A program made the position numbers and the translations under genes. Below, piece after piece: positions 29,585-38,787 of a stretch of 64,000 nucleotides of DNA (position 1 is its first letter; the number at the start of each line of letters is the position of its first letter). The notes beneath the pieces are model-generated. The model saw only the letters and a program-made list of their open reading frames with translations. It was not told the origin of the DNA and did no database searches. The DNA is from Porphyridium purpureum (taxonomy: Eukaryota > Rhodophyta > Bangiophyceae > Porphyridiales > Porphyridiaceae): NCBI GenBank assembly GCA_008690995.1, contig VRMN01000005.1, positions 744,001 through 808,000 of the forward strand, given 5' to 3'.

Positions 29585-29700
29585 TAAAAGCAGGCCAAAA
29601 GGAGGCGAAAAGCAAGCCAAAAGCAGACAAAAAGGAGGCAGAAAGGAGGCAAAAAGGAGGCAAAGAGGAGGCAAAAAGGAGTCTCAAAGCAGGCCGAAGA
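29585..29700. repeat. Purine-strand tandem repeat (AGGAGGCAAAA-like)
   Basis: The + strand is almost pure purine with periodic C: units of 10-11 bp of the form AGGAGGCAAAA repeat about ten times with small changes. Such polypurine tracts can form triplex DNA. No gene is supported here. Confidence 0.85.
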
Positions 29701-30179
29701 CGCGGCGGAGCCAGGCGGAATATAGGCCAAATTTGGCAAGAGCGAACGAAGACACGCGCTGGTAGAAACAGCCGAATTCAAAACGCGTCGTGGCGGGTCG
29801 CGGCAGGCCGCCGGAGCGTCCGCTTGGGCGTCAGACGTGGCAGAATGTGCGGCTTTGGGAAAGGTGCGCAGGCCAGTGGGCAAGCGGCTGCTTGAGGAGT
29901 GAGGCGGCTGGCGGCGCGGTCGAATTCGAATGCCGAACGCCGCAGTCGCAGCTGCGCTTGGCGCCGTGCAAGTGCGACCCGTTGGGCTTGCTTCATGTGC
30001 TGGTAAATCTGCCTGTTTTGATAGAAAAGGAGTGTACCTCCAGGTGTACTTGCGCGTGCATGTGGCGCGTGCATGTGGCGCGAACATGCCGAGTGGGCAC
30101 GTGGCGCGGGCAAGAAAGATTCGCACGGCACGCACTGCGCGTGAAGCGGAACACGGCCAGGGCCGCGCCGCCGTGGTTT

Positions 30180-30480
30180 GGAACAGCCGCCGCCGCCGCT
30201 GCAGCAGCTGTTCGACCGTCGTCTGGAGCAGCAGCAGCCGCCGCCGCCGGATCGCTGGCGTCGGGAGCAGCAGCAGAAGCAGCCAGGCCATCGTCGTTCG
30301 GAATAGTAAGGGCATCGTCATCGGGGACAACAGCCGCCGCCGCAGCAAGACCATTGTCGTCGGGAGCAGTATCCGGTCTGCCGTCGTCGGGAACCGCAGT
30401 AGCAGCACGCGCAGTGGAACCAGCAGCAGCTGAAGCGCGTGCAGAGGGAGCAGCAATAGCAGGATTAGCATCAGGAGCCT
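30180..30480. repeat. Degenerate GCAGCAG/CGTCGGGA minisatellite
   Basis: Imperfect units of roughly 30-36 bp alternate a CAGCAGCAG or CCGCCGCCG run with a TCGTCGGGA-type spacer. Both strands are open: the minus frame reads as Ala-runs with PDD spacers and the plus frame as Ala-runs with SSG spacers. Either could be translated, but no start, domain or homology supports a gene. Confidence 0.75.
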
Positions 30481-30835
30481 GACGAGCTGCGTAGGGAAGG
30501 GCAGTCGCAGAGAGCACGTGCGGTGGAAACCGCAGCAGCTGAAGCACGTGCAGCGGCGGCGGCAGTAACAGCTTGGCCATTGGCGTCGGGAACCGCACCG
30601 GCCGGAGCCACGAGCGCGTGTCACGCACCCGCCCACTTGGCGCCACTCCTGAGCGCGCTGGTTCCCGAGTGTCCTAGACGCTTCGGCCCTGCCGCGTGCC
30701 GCTGTACCGTGCTTCCACGCAGCGCGGCGTGAGCGACACGGTTTCGAGGTGGCGCGGTGTAAGTGCTCGGCGCGGCGAGTGTTCATATGCAGCCAGCGCG
30801 TTTTGATATGAAAACCCAAACAGAGGAACAGCAGC

Positions 30836-30856
30836 GTACAGATGTTGCGGTACAGT
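30836..30856. promoter_or_regulatory. Paired GTACAG sites upstream of the small Cys-rich protein
   Basis: GTACAG at 30836-30841 and GTACAGT at 30850-30856 lie 130-150 bp upstream of the ATG at 30987. A TTTTGATATG sequence at 30801-30810 lies a little further up. The same two motifs occur upstream of eS6. Confidence 0.4.
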
Positions 30857-30889
30857 TGCGGTGTCTTGTTGCTTGGATAAGAGAGACGC

Positions 30890-30955
30890 GTGGGGGAGAG
30901 AGAGAGAGAGGGAAAGAGAGAGAGAGAGGGGAAAGAGGAAGAGAAAGGAAGGGGG
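30890..30955 (+). repeat. GA microsatellite
   Basis: This is an interrupted GAGAGA/GGAAAGAG tract of about 65 bp, located in what is probably the 5' leader of the gene at 30987. It is simple sequence only. Confidence 0.9.
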
Positions 30956-30986
30956 CGTGTGCACGGATGGTGGAGGGAAGGTATCG

Positions 30987-31472
30987 ATGGCGGTGGGGCA
31001 GAACGCGGCGAGGGTGATGGATGGAGGCTACGGCATGCACGCAAGCGCGTCGTTCGGCTCGCCGACGCTCGACCAGTTCTGCCTAAACTGCGATCGCGAC
31101 GTCAACGTGGACGGCGAGTCGTGCAACAGCGAGCTCGGCGTCTTCTGCGGCAAGAACTGCTACTGGAGCTTCGCGCTCGACACCGCGAACATGCGCGAGC
31201 GCATTCGCGCGGCCGCAGTCAACAAGAACGCAAACGCAGGGCGGACTGACGCGCGCGCGCCCAGACAGAGCACCCGTGTCACGGGGAAGACAAACGACGC
31301 GTTCCAGAAGCATCCGAGCCAGGACGGAATGCGCCCGCTCACAAAGGAGACAATGGACGAGCATAGTAACGCCATCTACCACTATCAAGCATTTGTTGTG
31401 GGCACCACCACCGCCGCGCCGCAGGCTGAAAAGTCACAAGGCGCGGGAGCCTGGCGGAAGAACAGTCGCTGA
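30987..31472 (+). CDS. Small Cys-rich (zinc-binding-like) protein of unknown function
   Basis: The 161-residue protein has a compact cysteine pattern: Cys32-x2-Cys35 (FCLNCDRDV), Cys46, Cys54 and Cys58 (VFCGKNCYW), which suggests one small zinc ribbon or treble-clef-like unit. The wording 'DQFCLNCDRDV...GVFCGKNCYWSFAL' resembles short fungal and algal proteins with a single N-terminal zinc ribbon. The rest is Arg/Lys/Thr-rich and likely disordered, ending WRKNSR. No further domain is seen. The ATG at 30987 is followed closely by another at 31017, either of which could serve. Upstream in-frame sequence is a translated GA repeat and was excluded. Confidence 0.6.
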   Translation: MAVGQNAARVMDGGYGMHASASFGSPTLDQFCLNCDRDVNVDGESCNSELGVFCGKNCYWSFALDTANMRERIRAAAVNKNANAGRTDARAPRQSTRVTGKTNDAFQKHPSQDGMRPLTKETMDEHSNAIYHYQAFVVGTTTAAPQAEKSQGAGAWRKNSR

Positions 31473-32625
31473 GCGCCGCGCCCGTCACGTGGTCTTTTGC
31501 TGAGCGCCATTCACATGCTCAGCATCTTCACCATGGGCATGCGTATTCGCTCGTGAATGCGGAGAAGATCGTCGACAAGCTGGCGAGTGAAGACGGAAGA
31601 TGGTCCGCTTTCCCTGAAGGTTTAGTCCCAGCCCTTGATTGGCGGGTTTAGGAGACACATTCAGGACATACGCTTACCCACATATATAAATGTAGGTTTC
31701 ACGGTCACAACTTTCTTCCTTTTTTTTTTCGAAACAGACGATTGATTTCGGCGGAATCCAGGGGCGCTACCAAGCAACCGTGGAGCGTTTGTGAGCAAGG
31801 CGTATCGTCTCGGAACGGGCAGTGACTCGTCGCCGCGATTCGCCGCCAAGGAAACCAGGATGGACTTGCGCGGTCAGTATCTTGCGGAGCGCGTCTTCAT
31901 GATCGCGCAGCCGTTGGCACTCGTACGTGGCTTTGCGTTATTCTCGGGGACTCGCCGCTGCAGTCGCGCTCCATGAGACGCGAGGTAGCTAGACGGCGTG
32001 TTGTCCCTTTCTGAATTAAGCCTTGGGAGAAAGGTATTCGAGCGACGCGCACGGTCCTTTGGAATGTGCATCTGACAGTGGCGTGGTCCTTGTCTCTTTC
32101 TTTCTTTCCTTTTTATTGACATCGGATGGTGGTCCTCCTTCGGTATCGGTGTAGGTCCTTTCGTACATGGCAGGCTATCTGGCAAGTGACACGCGACTTG
32201 TGCTGATCGCATACGCCGCGATCTCAGCAATCTCTCTTTTGGTGCGTTGGCAGGCGTGCTTTCCCGTGTTGGTCCTTCCTCTCTGGCAGCTCTTGCGAAA
32301 ATAAGGCCAGCTTTTAGGACCTTGCGCTTGTCGGACCCATTCTAACCGCTAGCATTTTTGAAACGTGCGCTGGGTGCTTTACGTGGACGCACATGTCTCA
32401 TTCTACGCTCATTCTCTTTCTGTCTCTCATGTGACTCGTTCGCTCCGCATGCAGGTGTGCGTTCCGTCGTGGCCGATGTACCGACGCCATCCTCTACAAT
32501 TTGTGCCGCAGCCACCTTCATCCGAGCATGAATAATCTGAATCCGTAGTCACTCACTACCATGCCACGATCTGTACGAACACGTCGTAAGCATAGTCCGG
32601 ATACGTGGCATGGCTGGGCAGATGC
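31473..32625. other. Gap between convergent genes, no gene recognised
   Basis: This 1.15-kb region contains a T-run at 31719-31730 and several short frames without supporting features. I found no tRNA, snRNA or repeat. It is long for a gap between two stop codons in this compact genome. Confidence 0.5.
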
Positions 32626-35600
32626 TTATTTGTCGCGCGTACTGGCAGCGAAAGTGCCTGAATTGATCTGCTGGAGAGTCGAGCGGATGTCACGCACGAT
32701 ATCGGGCTTCTCATGCGGTTCCAGAGGGTCGTCACTGAGTGATTTGGCGTACCGATAATGTCCCAGGTAGGCCATGCACGAGAAAGAGCTCATCGCTTTT
32801 GCATTGACGCAAAATCGACGCTGGAACTTGTACACACCGTGTTGGTTCGTGTAAAACGTGCTCTCATTCGCAACGAAGAGTCCCTTACTCTCACCGCGTG
32901 CTCCGGAGACCGGTCGCATGCGACGAAACTTGTACTGCTCCGTGACCAAGTAAATCTGCTCTTTTGGAATCGATGTTTCGGTGACGTTCGACGAATATTC
33001 ATCGATTTCGTGATACCACCACGCGGTGCGCAGCTGGCAGGCGCCCAGTTTTCGTCCACGCTCTCGGAGCATGCTCTTCCACGATTCCCAGTAAATTCTC
33101 ATGGCGGAAGTGCTCTCATTTGAAGGCAACTGCACTCCAGCTTCTTGTTCTTGAAACGTCACCGCGCCAACGGGCTTTACCTTCACGTAGAAGAACTCAT
33201 CGACGTCCGAAATGAGCATTAGCTCATGATGCTTGGCATACCGATCGACATGCGCGGAAAACACAGTGCGTTGATGGTCCCACATCCGGTCTATTTCATC
33301 CGGTATGGGGGGAATCAAACGCATCCAGGGCTTCGGTTTTTCCATAAGAACGCGATTCCGGAACGTCCGGACAATGCGCAGTCTGCCTGTGTCGACAAAC
33401 TTTGCCAAGTAGGACGTCACGAGCGCTGCGTCCGTCGCATTTCCATCCACGTATATCGTGATATCATTGAAACCAATGTGCAAATGATGAGCAAGCCACT
33501 CGGGAAGGCGTTCCAGAGACGATGGCTGGTACATGCTTCGCTTGGTTGAGTGGTCTGGCTTGATCATCGTTACCAGAGCGAACCCATGATCCTTCGGCGG
33601 GCCTTGAGGAGCGCCTATGCCCATTTCTGGATCCCATTCGCAGAGGGTCAGCTCGTTTGAGCGGCTCACTTTGACGCCTGACTCGAGCCGACGCATCTTC
33701 TCCTCAGTACTAGCATGCATGGATACTGAGACGCGCGCAATTTTGCCAGCCTTTGCATCGCTACCCATCGAAGATAGCACGAACGAGTCGCAATGGTATC
33801 CATACCAGGTTTCCGGAAATGTATCCGCCTCGCCACTGTAAGAAAACGGAAGTGGATCAAGACGGCATGCAACCACCTTTTCGCTGTTATCCGGACCAAG
33901 TCGGAGTTCGAAAGGCAATCCATGGTTGAGCCAGGACAGCGGACTCTGATGGAAAGGTCCCCTGTGCTTGAAGAGCAAGTGAGCAGAAAATTCTGCATCA
34001 TCGACCATCTTCTCCTCTTCCTCGGTATCCCAACCAGACCTTTGCTTCCCGTCCTGAACTCGAACTAGGTAGGCATCGAGAAGAAACATCTGCCGCGTTG
34101 AGTTTCCAACGCCCCATTCAACCACCGGGTTCATATGCACAAAGTCGCCAGCATTGGAGCAGCGCTGCTTGGTAGTCCAAGATGCATCAAATGGGACCCG
34201 AATGAAACTTTGTTCAAACACTTGCCCGTTCGGGCATTGCTCCCACCTGTTCAGAAATGGATTGGGGTGACGTATGTCGACATTCATTCCCATAAAACGT
34301 GCGTGGAGCAAATTCATGTCGATGCGATGATGCTCAGTCACTTGCTCTCTCATCTGTGCGGCACTGCTTTTCCAGGAGTCCCAACCTAAGGCTACCGACT
34401 CAGAATCGGTACGGGCTTCGTCCCATTTTGAGTAAACACCGACGAATGCTTCAGTGTGAGGCCAAGCATTAAAATCACAGGAACGTACAAAGAGAGCCTT
34501 CGGATCAGTACTCATGTGAAACAAAGTCGGATGCAAGACAGAGTCGGGTCGAAACAGAACAAGGTCTTGCTGGCTCTTTTCCATTTCAACTTGACCGCCC
34601 GGCAGGACCCTTTTCTGCGTAAAAAGCTCAACAAAGAGAGGCGAGCGTATCAATAATTCTCTGTCCGGCCTGAGAATTACACTCGACAATTTGATGCCAC
34701 AGCACAACGCCTGAACATTCTTTCGTGCAATTTTTCTTTCGTTTTCAGTCACAAAGGCAGCCAGGACGGAAACGTTTCCGACGGACTTTGTGTGATCACT
34801 CAGCGCCAGAAATCGATCCGGAGGTAGAAAGGTCATGTAGTCGAAGAAAGGATTGAGTCTGTCAATGTGCGCTGCTTGCACAGCGACATTGAGAAGCGGT
34901 ACGCTCGCCGCGGGATCGACAGGTGACCGCAATGATACACAGGAAATATTTCCTTGTGCCACAAGTATTCTGATGACATCTTCGACGTCCACGCGAGGCT
35001 GAAGCGTTCTCTCCAGACGCGCACAAGTGCCATCCACGTAGACGTAAATGTGATCATAACCCAAGTTCAAGTGAAACATGAGCCATTCTTCGAGGTACCA
35101 ACCTGGCCAGTCTGTCAGTGCATCAAAGGCCGTGGCGCTATTACTTTGAGAAATTGCTGCGCTAGGTTCGGCTGTAACTATTGTTGCTAACGCAAATGCG
35201 CGTCCTTTCTTCAACGGCAGCATAAGATCTATCGTCCACTCGCAAAGCGCGATTCGAAGTACCGGTGCTTGTACTACATCCAGTGATAATTCTGTATCGC
35301 CAGTCGCTGCTGTCCAGTCTAAATGCACCAAGGCGTGGATTCTGGTGTTTAAATCCTCATCACTCGTGCGCTTCACCTCGAACGGATCACAATCATACAT
35401 CAACAACACTTCACGCTCTGGTAAGCCTTCTGACCCTGCGTTATTTGCTTCTTCAACTCGAGCAGTGCAGGGAACCTCCCGGATTCGGTCTACCTCTGCT
35501 TTTACGGTGAGAACTATCGGTAGGCCCTTCGTTCCGCTGCCGGAGCGAGCACCGCTTTCATGCGACCAAGAATACCTGACAAGCAGACGCGGAAGCACCC

Positions 35601-36453
35601 TCACGAAAGACGCGTCTGTACTACTCGCGTCATTTGTACCATCACGAGTAGGACTCGGAAGCGTTGTGACACCTCTCCGTAAAAGGAACGCATCCATAAC
35701 ATGAAGGACTAGCGATGATGCATTCCCATCATTTCGATCACTTTTAAACACAGCGAGAGGATCGATCGTGTGTGCATGTTGCGTTGCGAAGCATTTTTGT
35801 ATCTCCGGTTCTGTCCAGAAAGCCTTGAAATCCTTTCGCACTGCTCGCCTTGCCTGCTGCTGTTCTTTCAGAACCAGAAGGGTACCATGCTCATCTCGCA
35901 CAACAGCAGCGGAATCAGTCCGCTCACCCTTCGTCTTTTTCGCCATCTCTTTGAATACGGGACTCTGAGGTTGCGACTTGATTTTTTGGGTGTGCCTTGC
36001 GCCTTTTGCTTTGAATTGCACGCTGCGTTTCGCCACTGGCAATTCAAGCCTTTCCGCTACCCTTTGCGTCGTCGAAGAGGAGGTAGCAGAACCTTCCGGC
36101 GTCAGTCGTTCATATCGTTCATATCGTTTATCTTTCTCATTCCGCGCAGTGACGGAGTTGCGTTCAGCGATCTTTTCGTCAGCGTCATCAGTCTGGTTGT
36201 CAAGCGGTCCTTCGCGCATTCGCTCCTCCGCTTGGTCTGGCGAGCTGATCGGCTCGGACAGCTGCTTCGAATATAGTACGGGAGGCTGCATCAGCGAATT
36301 CAAGACGTCATTTTGAATACGAAACAGGTAGTGGTAATGTTTGAGCAACGCGCCCATGCAAAAGGCAACCAGCATGAGTGTTGCCGCCATCAACAGCCCC
36401 TTTGCCATTCTAGATCGCGGGTTGCGCACGCCCCTTGGCGTTGCACTAGCCAT
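32626..36453 (-). CDS. GT92 (DUF23) glycosyltransferase with two tandem halves
   Basis: The 1275-residue type II membrane protein has a short basic tail, a helix at about residues 19-37, a charged stem to about residue 250, then two homologous halves. Each half has an N-terminal beta-rich unit ending in a C-E-W motif (ALCEWTIDL; LTLCEWDPEMG), followed by a GT92-type domain (LEEWLMFHLNLGYDHIYVYVDG; LPEWLAHHLHIGFNDITIYVDG). In the second half the metal/donor motif DVDEFF is present (Asp1083-Phe1088). In the first the aligned stretch is LSDHTKS (Ser552-Asp553-His554), so that half looks catalytically dead. Known: GT92 enzymes are metal-dependent galactosyl/hexosyltransferases of the Golgi. Inferred role: wall or glycoprotein glycan synthesis. 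It is intact, while two sister copies in this window are decayed. Confidence 0.85.
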   Translation of the reverse strand: MASATPRGVRNPRSRMAKGLLMAATLMLVAFCMGALLKHYHYLFRIQNDVLNSLMQPPVLYSKQLSEPISSPDQAEERMREGPLDNQTDDADEKIAERNSVTARNEKDKRYERYERLTPEGSATSSSTTQRVAERLELPVAKRSVQFKAKGARHTQKIKSQPQSPVFKEMAKKTKGERTDSAAVVRDEHGTLLVLKEQQQARRAVRKDFKAFWTEPEIQKCFATQHAHTIDPLAVFKSDRNDGNASSLVLHVMDAFLLRRGVTTLPSPTRDGTNDASSTDASFVRVLPRLLVRYSWSHESGARSGSGTKGLPIVLTVKAEVDRIREVPCTARVEEANNAGSEGLPEREVLLMYDCDPFEVKRTSDEDLNTRIHALVHLDWTAATGDTELSLDVVQAPVLRIALCEWTIDLMLPLKKGRAFALATIVTAEPSAAISQSNSATAFDALTDWPGWYLEEWLMFHLNLGYDHIYVYVDGTCARLERTLQPRVDVEDVIRILVAQGNISCVSLRSPVDPAASVPLLNVAVQAAHIDRLNPFFDYMTFLPPDRFLALSDHTKSVGNVSVLAAFVTENERKIARKNVQALCCGIKLSSVILRPDRELLIRSPLFVELFTQKRVLPGGQVEMEKSQQDLVLFRPDSVLHPTLFHMSTDPKALFVRSCDFNAWPHTEAFVGVYSKWDEARTDSESVALGWDSWKSSAAQMREQVTEHHRIDMNLLHARFMGMNVDIRHPNPFLNRWEQCPNGQVFEQSFIRVPFDASWTTKQRCSNAGDFVHMNPVVEWGVGNSTRQMFLLDAYLVRVQDGKQRSGWDTEEEEKMVDDAEFSAHLLFKHRGPFHQSPLSWLNHGLPFELRLGPDNSEKVVACRLDPLPFSYSGEADTFPETWYGYHCDSFVLSSMGSDAKAGKIARVSVSMHASTEEKMRRLESGVKVSRSNELTLCEWDPEMGIGAPQGPPKDHGFALVTMIKPDHSTKRSMYQPSSLERLPEWLAHHLHIGFNDITIYVDGNATDAALVTSYLAKFVDTGRLRIVRTFRNRVLMEKPKPWMRLIPPIPDEIDRMWDHQRTVFSAHVDRYAKHHELMLISDVDEFFYVKVKPVGAVTFQEQEAGVQLPSNESTSAMRIYWESWKSMLRERGRKLGACQLRTAWWYHEIDEYSSNVTETSIPKEQIYLVTEQYKFRRMRPVSGARGESKGLFVANESTFYTNQHGVYKFQRRFCVNAKAMSSFSCMAYLGHYRYAKSLSDDPLEPHEKPDIVRDIRSTLQQINSGTFAASTRDK

Positions 36454-36719
36454 GTCTTCTTGTTTTCATCAGCCACCCGCGCTGCCGGCACATATGAACT
36501 GTAGCTGCGTTGTGCAAGTCAGTGCAGCAATATCGATTCTCTCTCTCACCGCCCCCTGACACCTCGATCACCTCCAGCTGTTCCTGACCTGTCGTTGAGA
36601 AGAAGTATTCGTGAGTACAGTCCAAGTGCCCGATCATTTGTCCAGAGCAGCGCGGAAGAGCGCAACGTGCAAGTTTTGCGTGCATGTGCCACGCCTGGCA
36701 AGCGCGTGTCTTCAGCAAA

Positions 36720-37960
36720 GCGTGGGCTCCTGCTCAAGTAGACTCAGAAACAAGTATCCACGGGTCTTGTTCGCCCACAGGGTAGAAGGGGACGCGTTCG
36801 TCCGCGAGGACATTTTGGATTGAGTGGCTGAGCTAGACGGTAGAGATGATAAAGAGTACAAAACAAGAATGTGTATTTTTCTAGGATCGAGTTCCTTACA
36901 CCAGTTGATTTTGTCCACTCGTGCAAACCCAGCCCAGCTGGGATATCATTTCTCACTTCTCACGTACCCTGTGATTCACAACAGGTGCATCTACGATTCG
37001 GATGCGGAAGTTCCACGCCCTGCGAATGCTCCTTTTCCGCGACAGGTGCGACTGTGTATGGACAATATAGGCTGCATGTATCGCGCTTTCGTCCAAGTCC
37101 GTGGTGATAGTATCGAAACCAAGATGCGTGTGGTGCTCTAGCATGTCAGCCATCCTTTCCCCGGACGAAGAATGACACATCTCGTTCTTGTTGCCGCTCG
37201 AAAAAGCAGGCATACTCTTGGTCACGACAGCAAATACTCAAGTCTGAGTCTGACACGCACAGATTGATATCGCGCACCACGGTCGCACTGAATCTGGACT
37301 TCTGTTGACGCATGACCTTTACCGCTTCATCTGAGGAGATACTGCTGGCTGCGGAGGTTCCACCAAAGGCCGCTTGGGTATCGCTCATGGCCACGAGGGA
37401 TGAGCCGTCATGGAATTCTCTTCACATCTCTGGCCTTCATCTCGCTTCTCCAGATTATTAAGACGTGGAGAATCCGAACGAGATAACACAGTCTTTGTCT
37501 ATCTCCATGAAATCGAACTTGATCTGGATGGGAACATCATGATTCAACCACGACGACATTTTGGTCTGGAAGAGGCTTTGATGCCTGACCAGAAAATGCA
37601 CGGAAATATCAGCATAAAGAGACTCGGAAAAAAACTTCTTCGCTTCGGACGAGAACAACAAGGTGTGTATCCATGAGAAACGTTTCTCGCGTAGACATCT
37701 CTGTACGTCCCTGCCGGGACACAGGCATGATCTTTCTCGAAATCACACGGACCCGAGCAGCATTGATCAGTCCGAGCTAAATCAAATGAAAGACGGGCGT
37801 CAGTCTGCTCGAGAAAGCGTCCGTGCGAATAGAAATCGCTCGCCAGGAAAGAATTTGTAGAATGAAAGTGCACGTGCAGCCGGTTCGACGCGTCGTGTCA
37901 GAGCAGCTGTTCCCAGAGCACACATCAAATTTCTCCACCGCGCAGTTCATGCGTGTCATT
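36720..37960 (-). pseudogene. Second decayed GT92 copy, internally shortened
   Basis: Minus-strand fragments align in order with the second half of the neighbouring intact gene. They include ARETFLMDTHLV near 37.7 kb (against TRQMFLLDAYLV), SVHFLVRHQSLF with SSWLNHDVP near 37.6 kb (against SAHLLFKHRGPF, LSWLNHGLP), a DINLCVSDSDL block near 37.25 kb (against NELTLCEWDPE), SSGERMADMLEHHTHLGFD near 37.1 kb (against SSLERLPEWLAHHLHIGFN), and an STLWANKTRGYLF block near 36.8 kb (against STFYTNQHGVYKF). Frame changes separate the blocks and the region carrying DVDEF is not found, implying a deletion. It lies directly upstream of the intact gene in the same orientation, as expected for a tandem duplicate. 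Confidence 0.75.
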
Positions 37961-38787
37961 TTCCTGTGTGCAGGGACTCTAAAAACATCCAAGACGTTGG
38001 CTTTGGTTCAGATTCATTCGTGCCTGCCAGAGTCGCAAGATAATCTGCATCTTGTCCCCGTGTGATAAACCCGCATCAAGTGACGGAGTGTTGCAGGACT
38101 TCCCTATTGTCTAAACTTCTTCGACAAGGGTGCGACCGCATCCCCAAGTCGGGCACATATTCTTTGCACTCACTACGGTCATCGACGCTCTTGCCCTATT
38201 CCAACTTACTCAGTCGCCATCGCCTTACATGATGTTCATCTGCTAGATGACGCCTTGATTCACGTCAGACGATTCGGCTGAATTTCGGGACGTTTACGTA
38301 TTCCTTCCCTTGCTCCAATTCGGGCGCACTGCGTCGCGGCATTTTTCATAAACGTGCGGCGGTCAATCTCTGCTGCGTGCGAACCTCCTGCAGGCGTGCG
38401 CGCCTGTGAGGTCGCCGAGAACCTTCAGTTTCTCCACCCGCTTTTCGGCGTCGCTTCTCGAATCCGACAGTCCGCCGATGGCCCGAAGGTGTCTTGAAAT
38501 GCGTCTACTTTTTACTCTAAATATGTTTGGCTGCCCTTGGCGCGAGATGGTACCAGAGCTGGAACAATATGGCTTGGCACTCCTGCCGTTTTCGGCAGCT
38601 CCAGCGCCGCGCACCGGTTCGCACTTCAGAAGCACTGTCGTTTGAATTTGAATTGACAGCTTCGTCCACGTTCCGCACCGTGCATGAGAAAGGATGCAGA
38701 AACGAAAGGCAGAAGGGACACGAAGAAACGAAGGAAACCAATGCAAGCGTTGTGAAAGGTGAAGCAGCATCTGCAGCTAGCCATACA
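37961..38787. other. Gap between GT92 relic and importin alpha, no gene recognised
   Basis: This 0.8-kb stretch has short frames only. Sequence just upstream of the relic could be its eroded 5' part, but I could not align it. Confidence 0.4.

Noticed and set aside
29584-31044. A 486-codon minus-strand open frame
   Set aside because: It is composed of translated simple repeats, Arg/Leu/Pro runs and no domain; it overlaps a better-supported gene on the plus strand.
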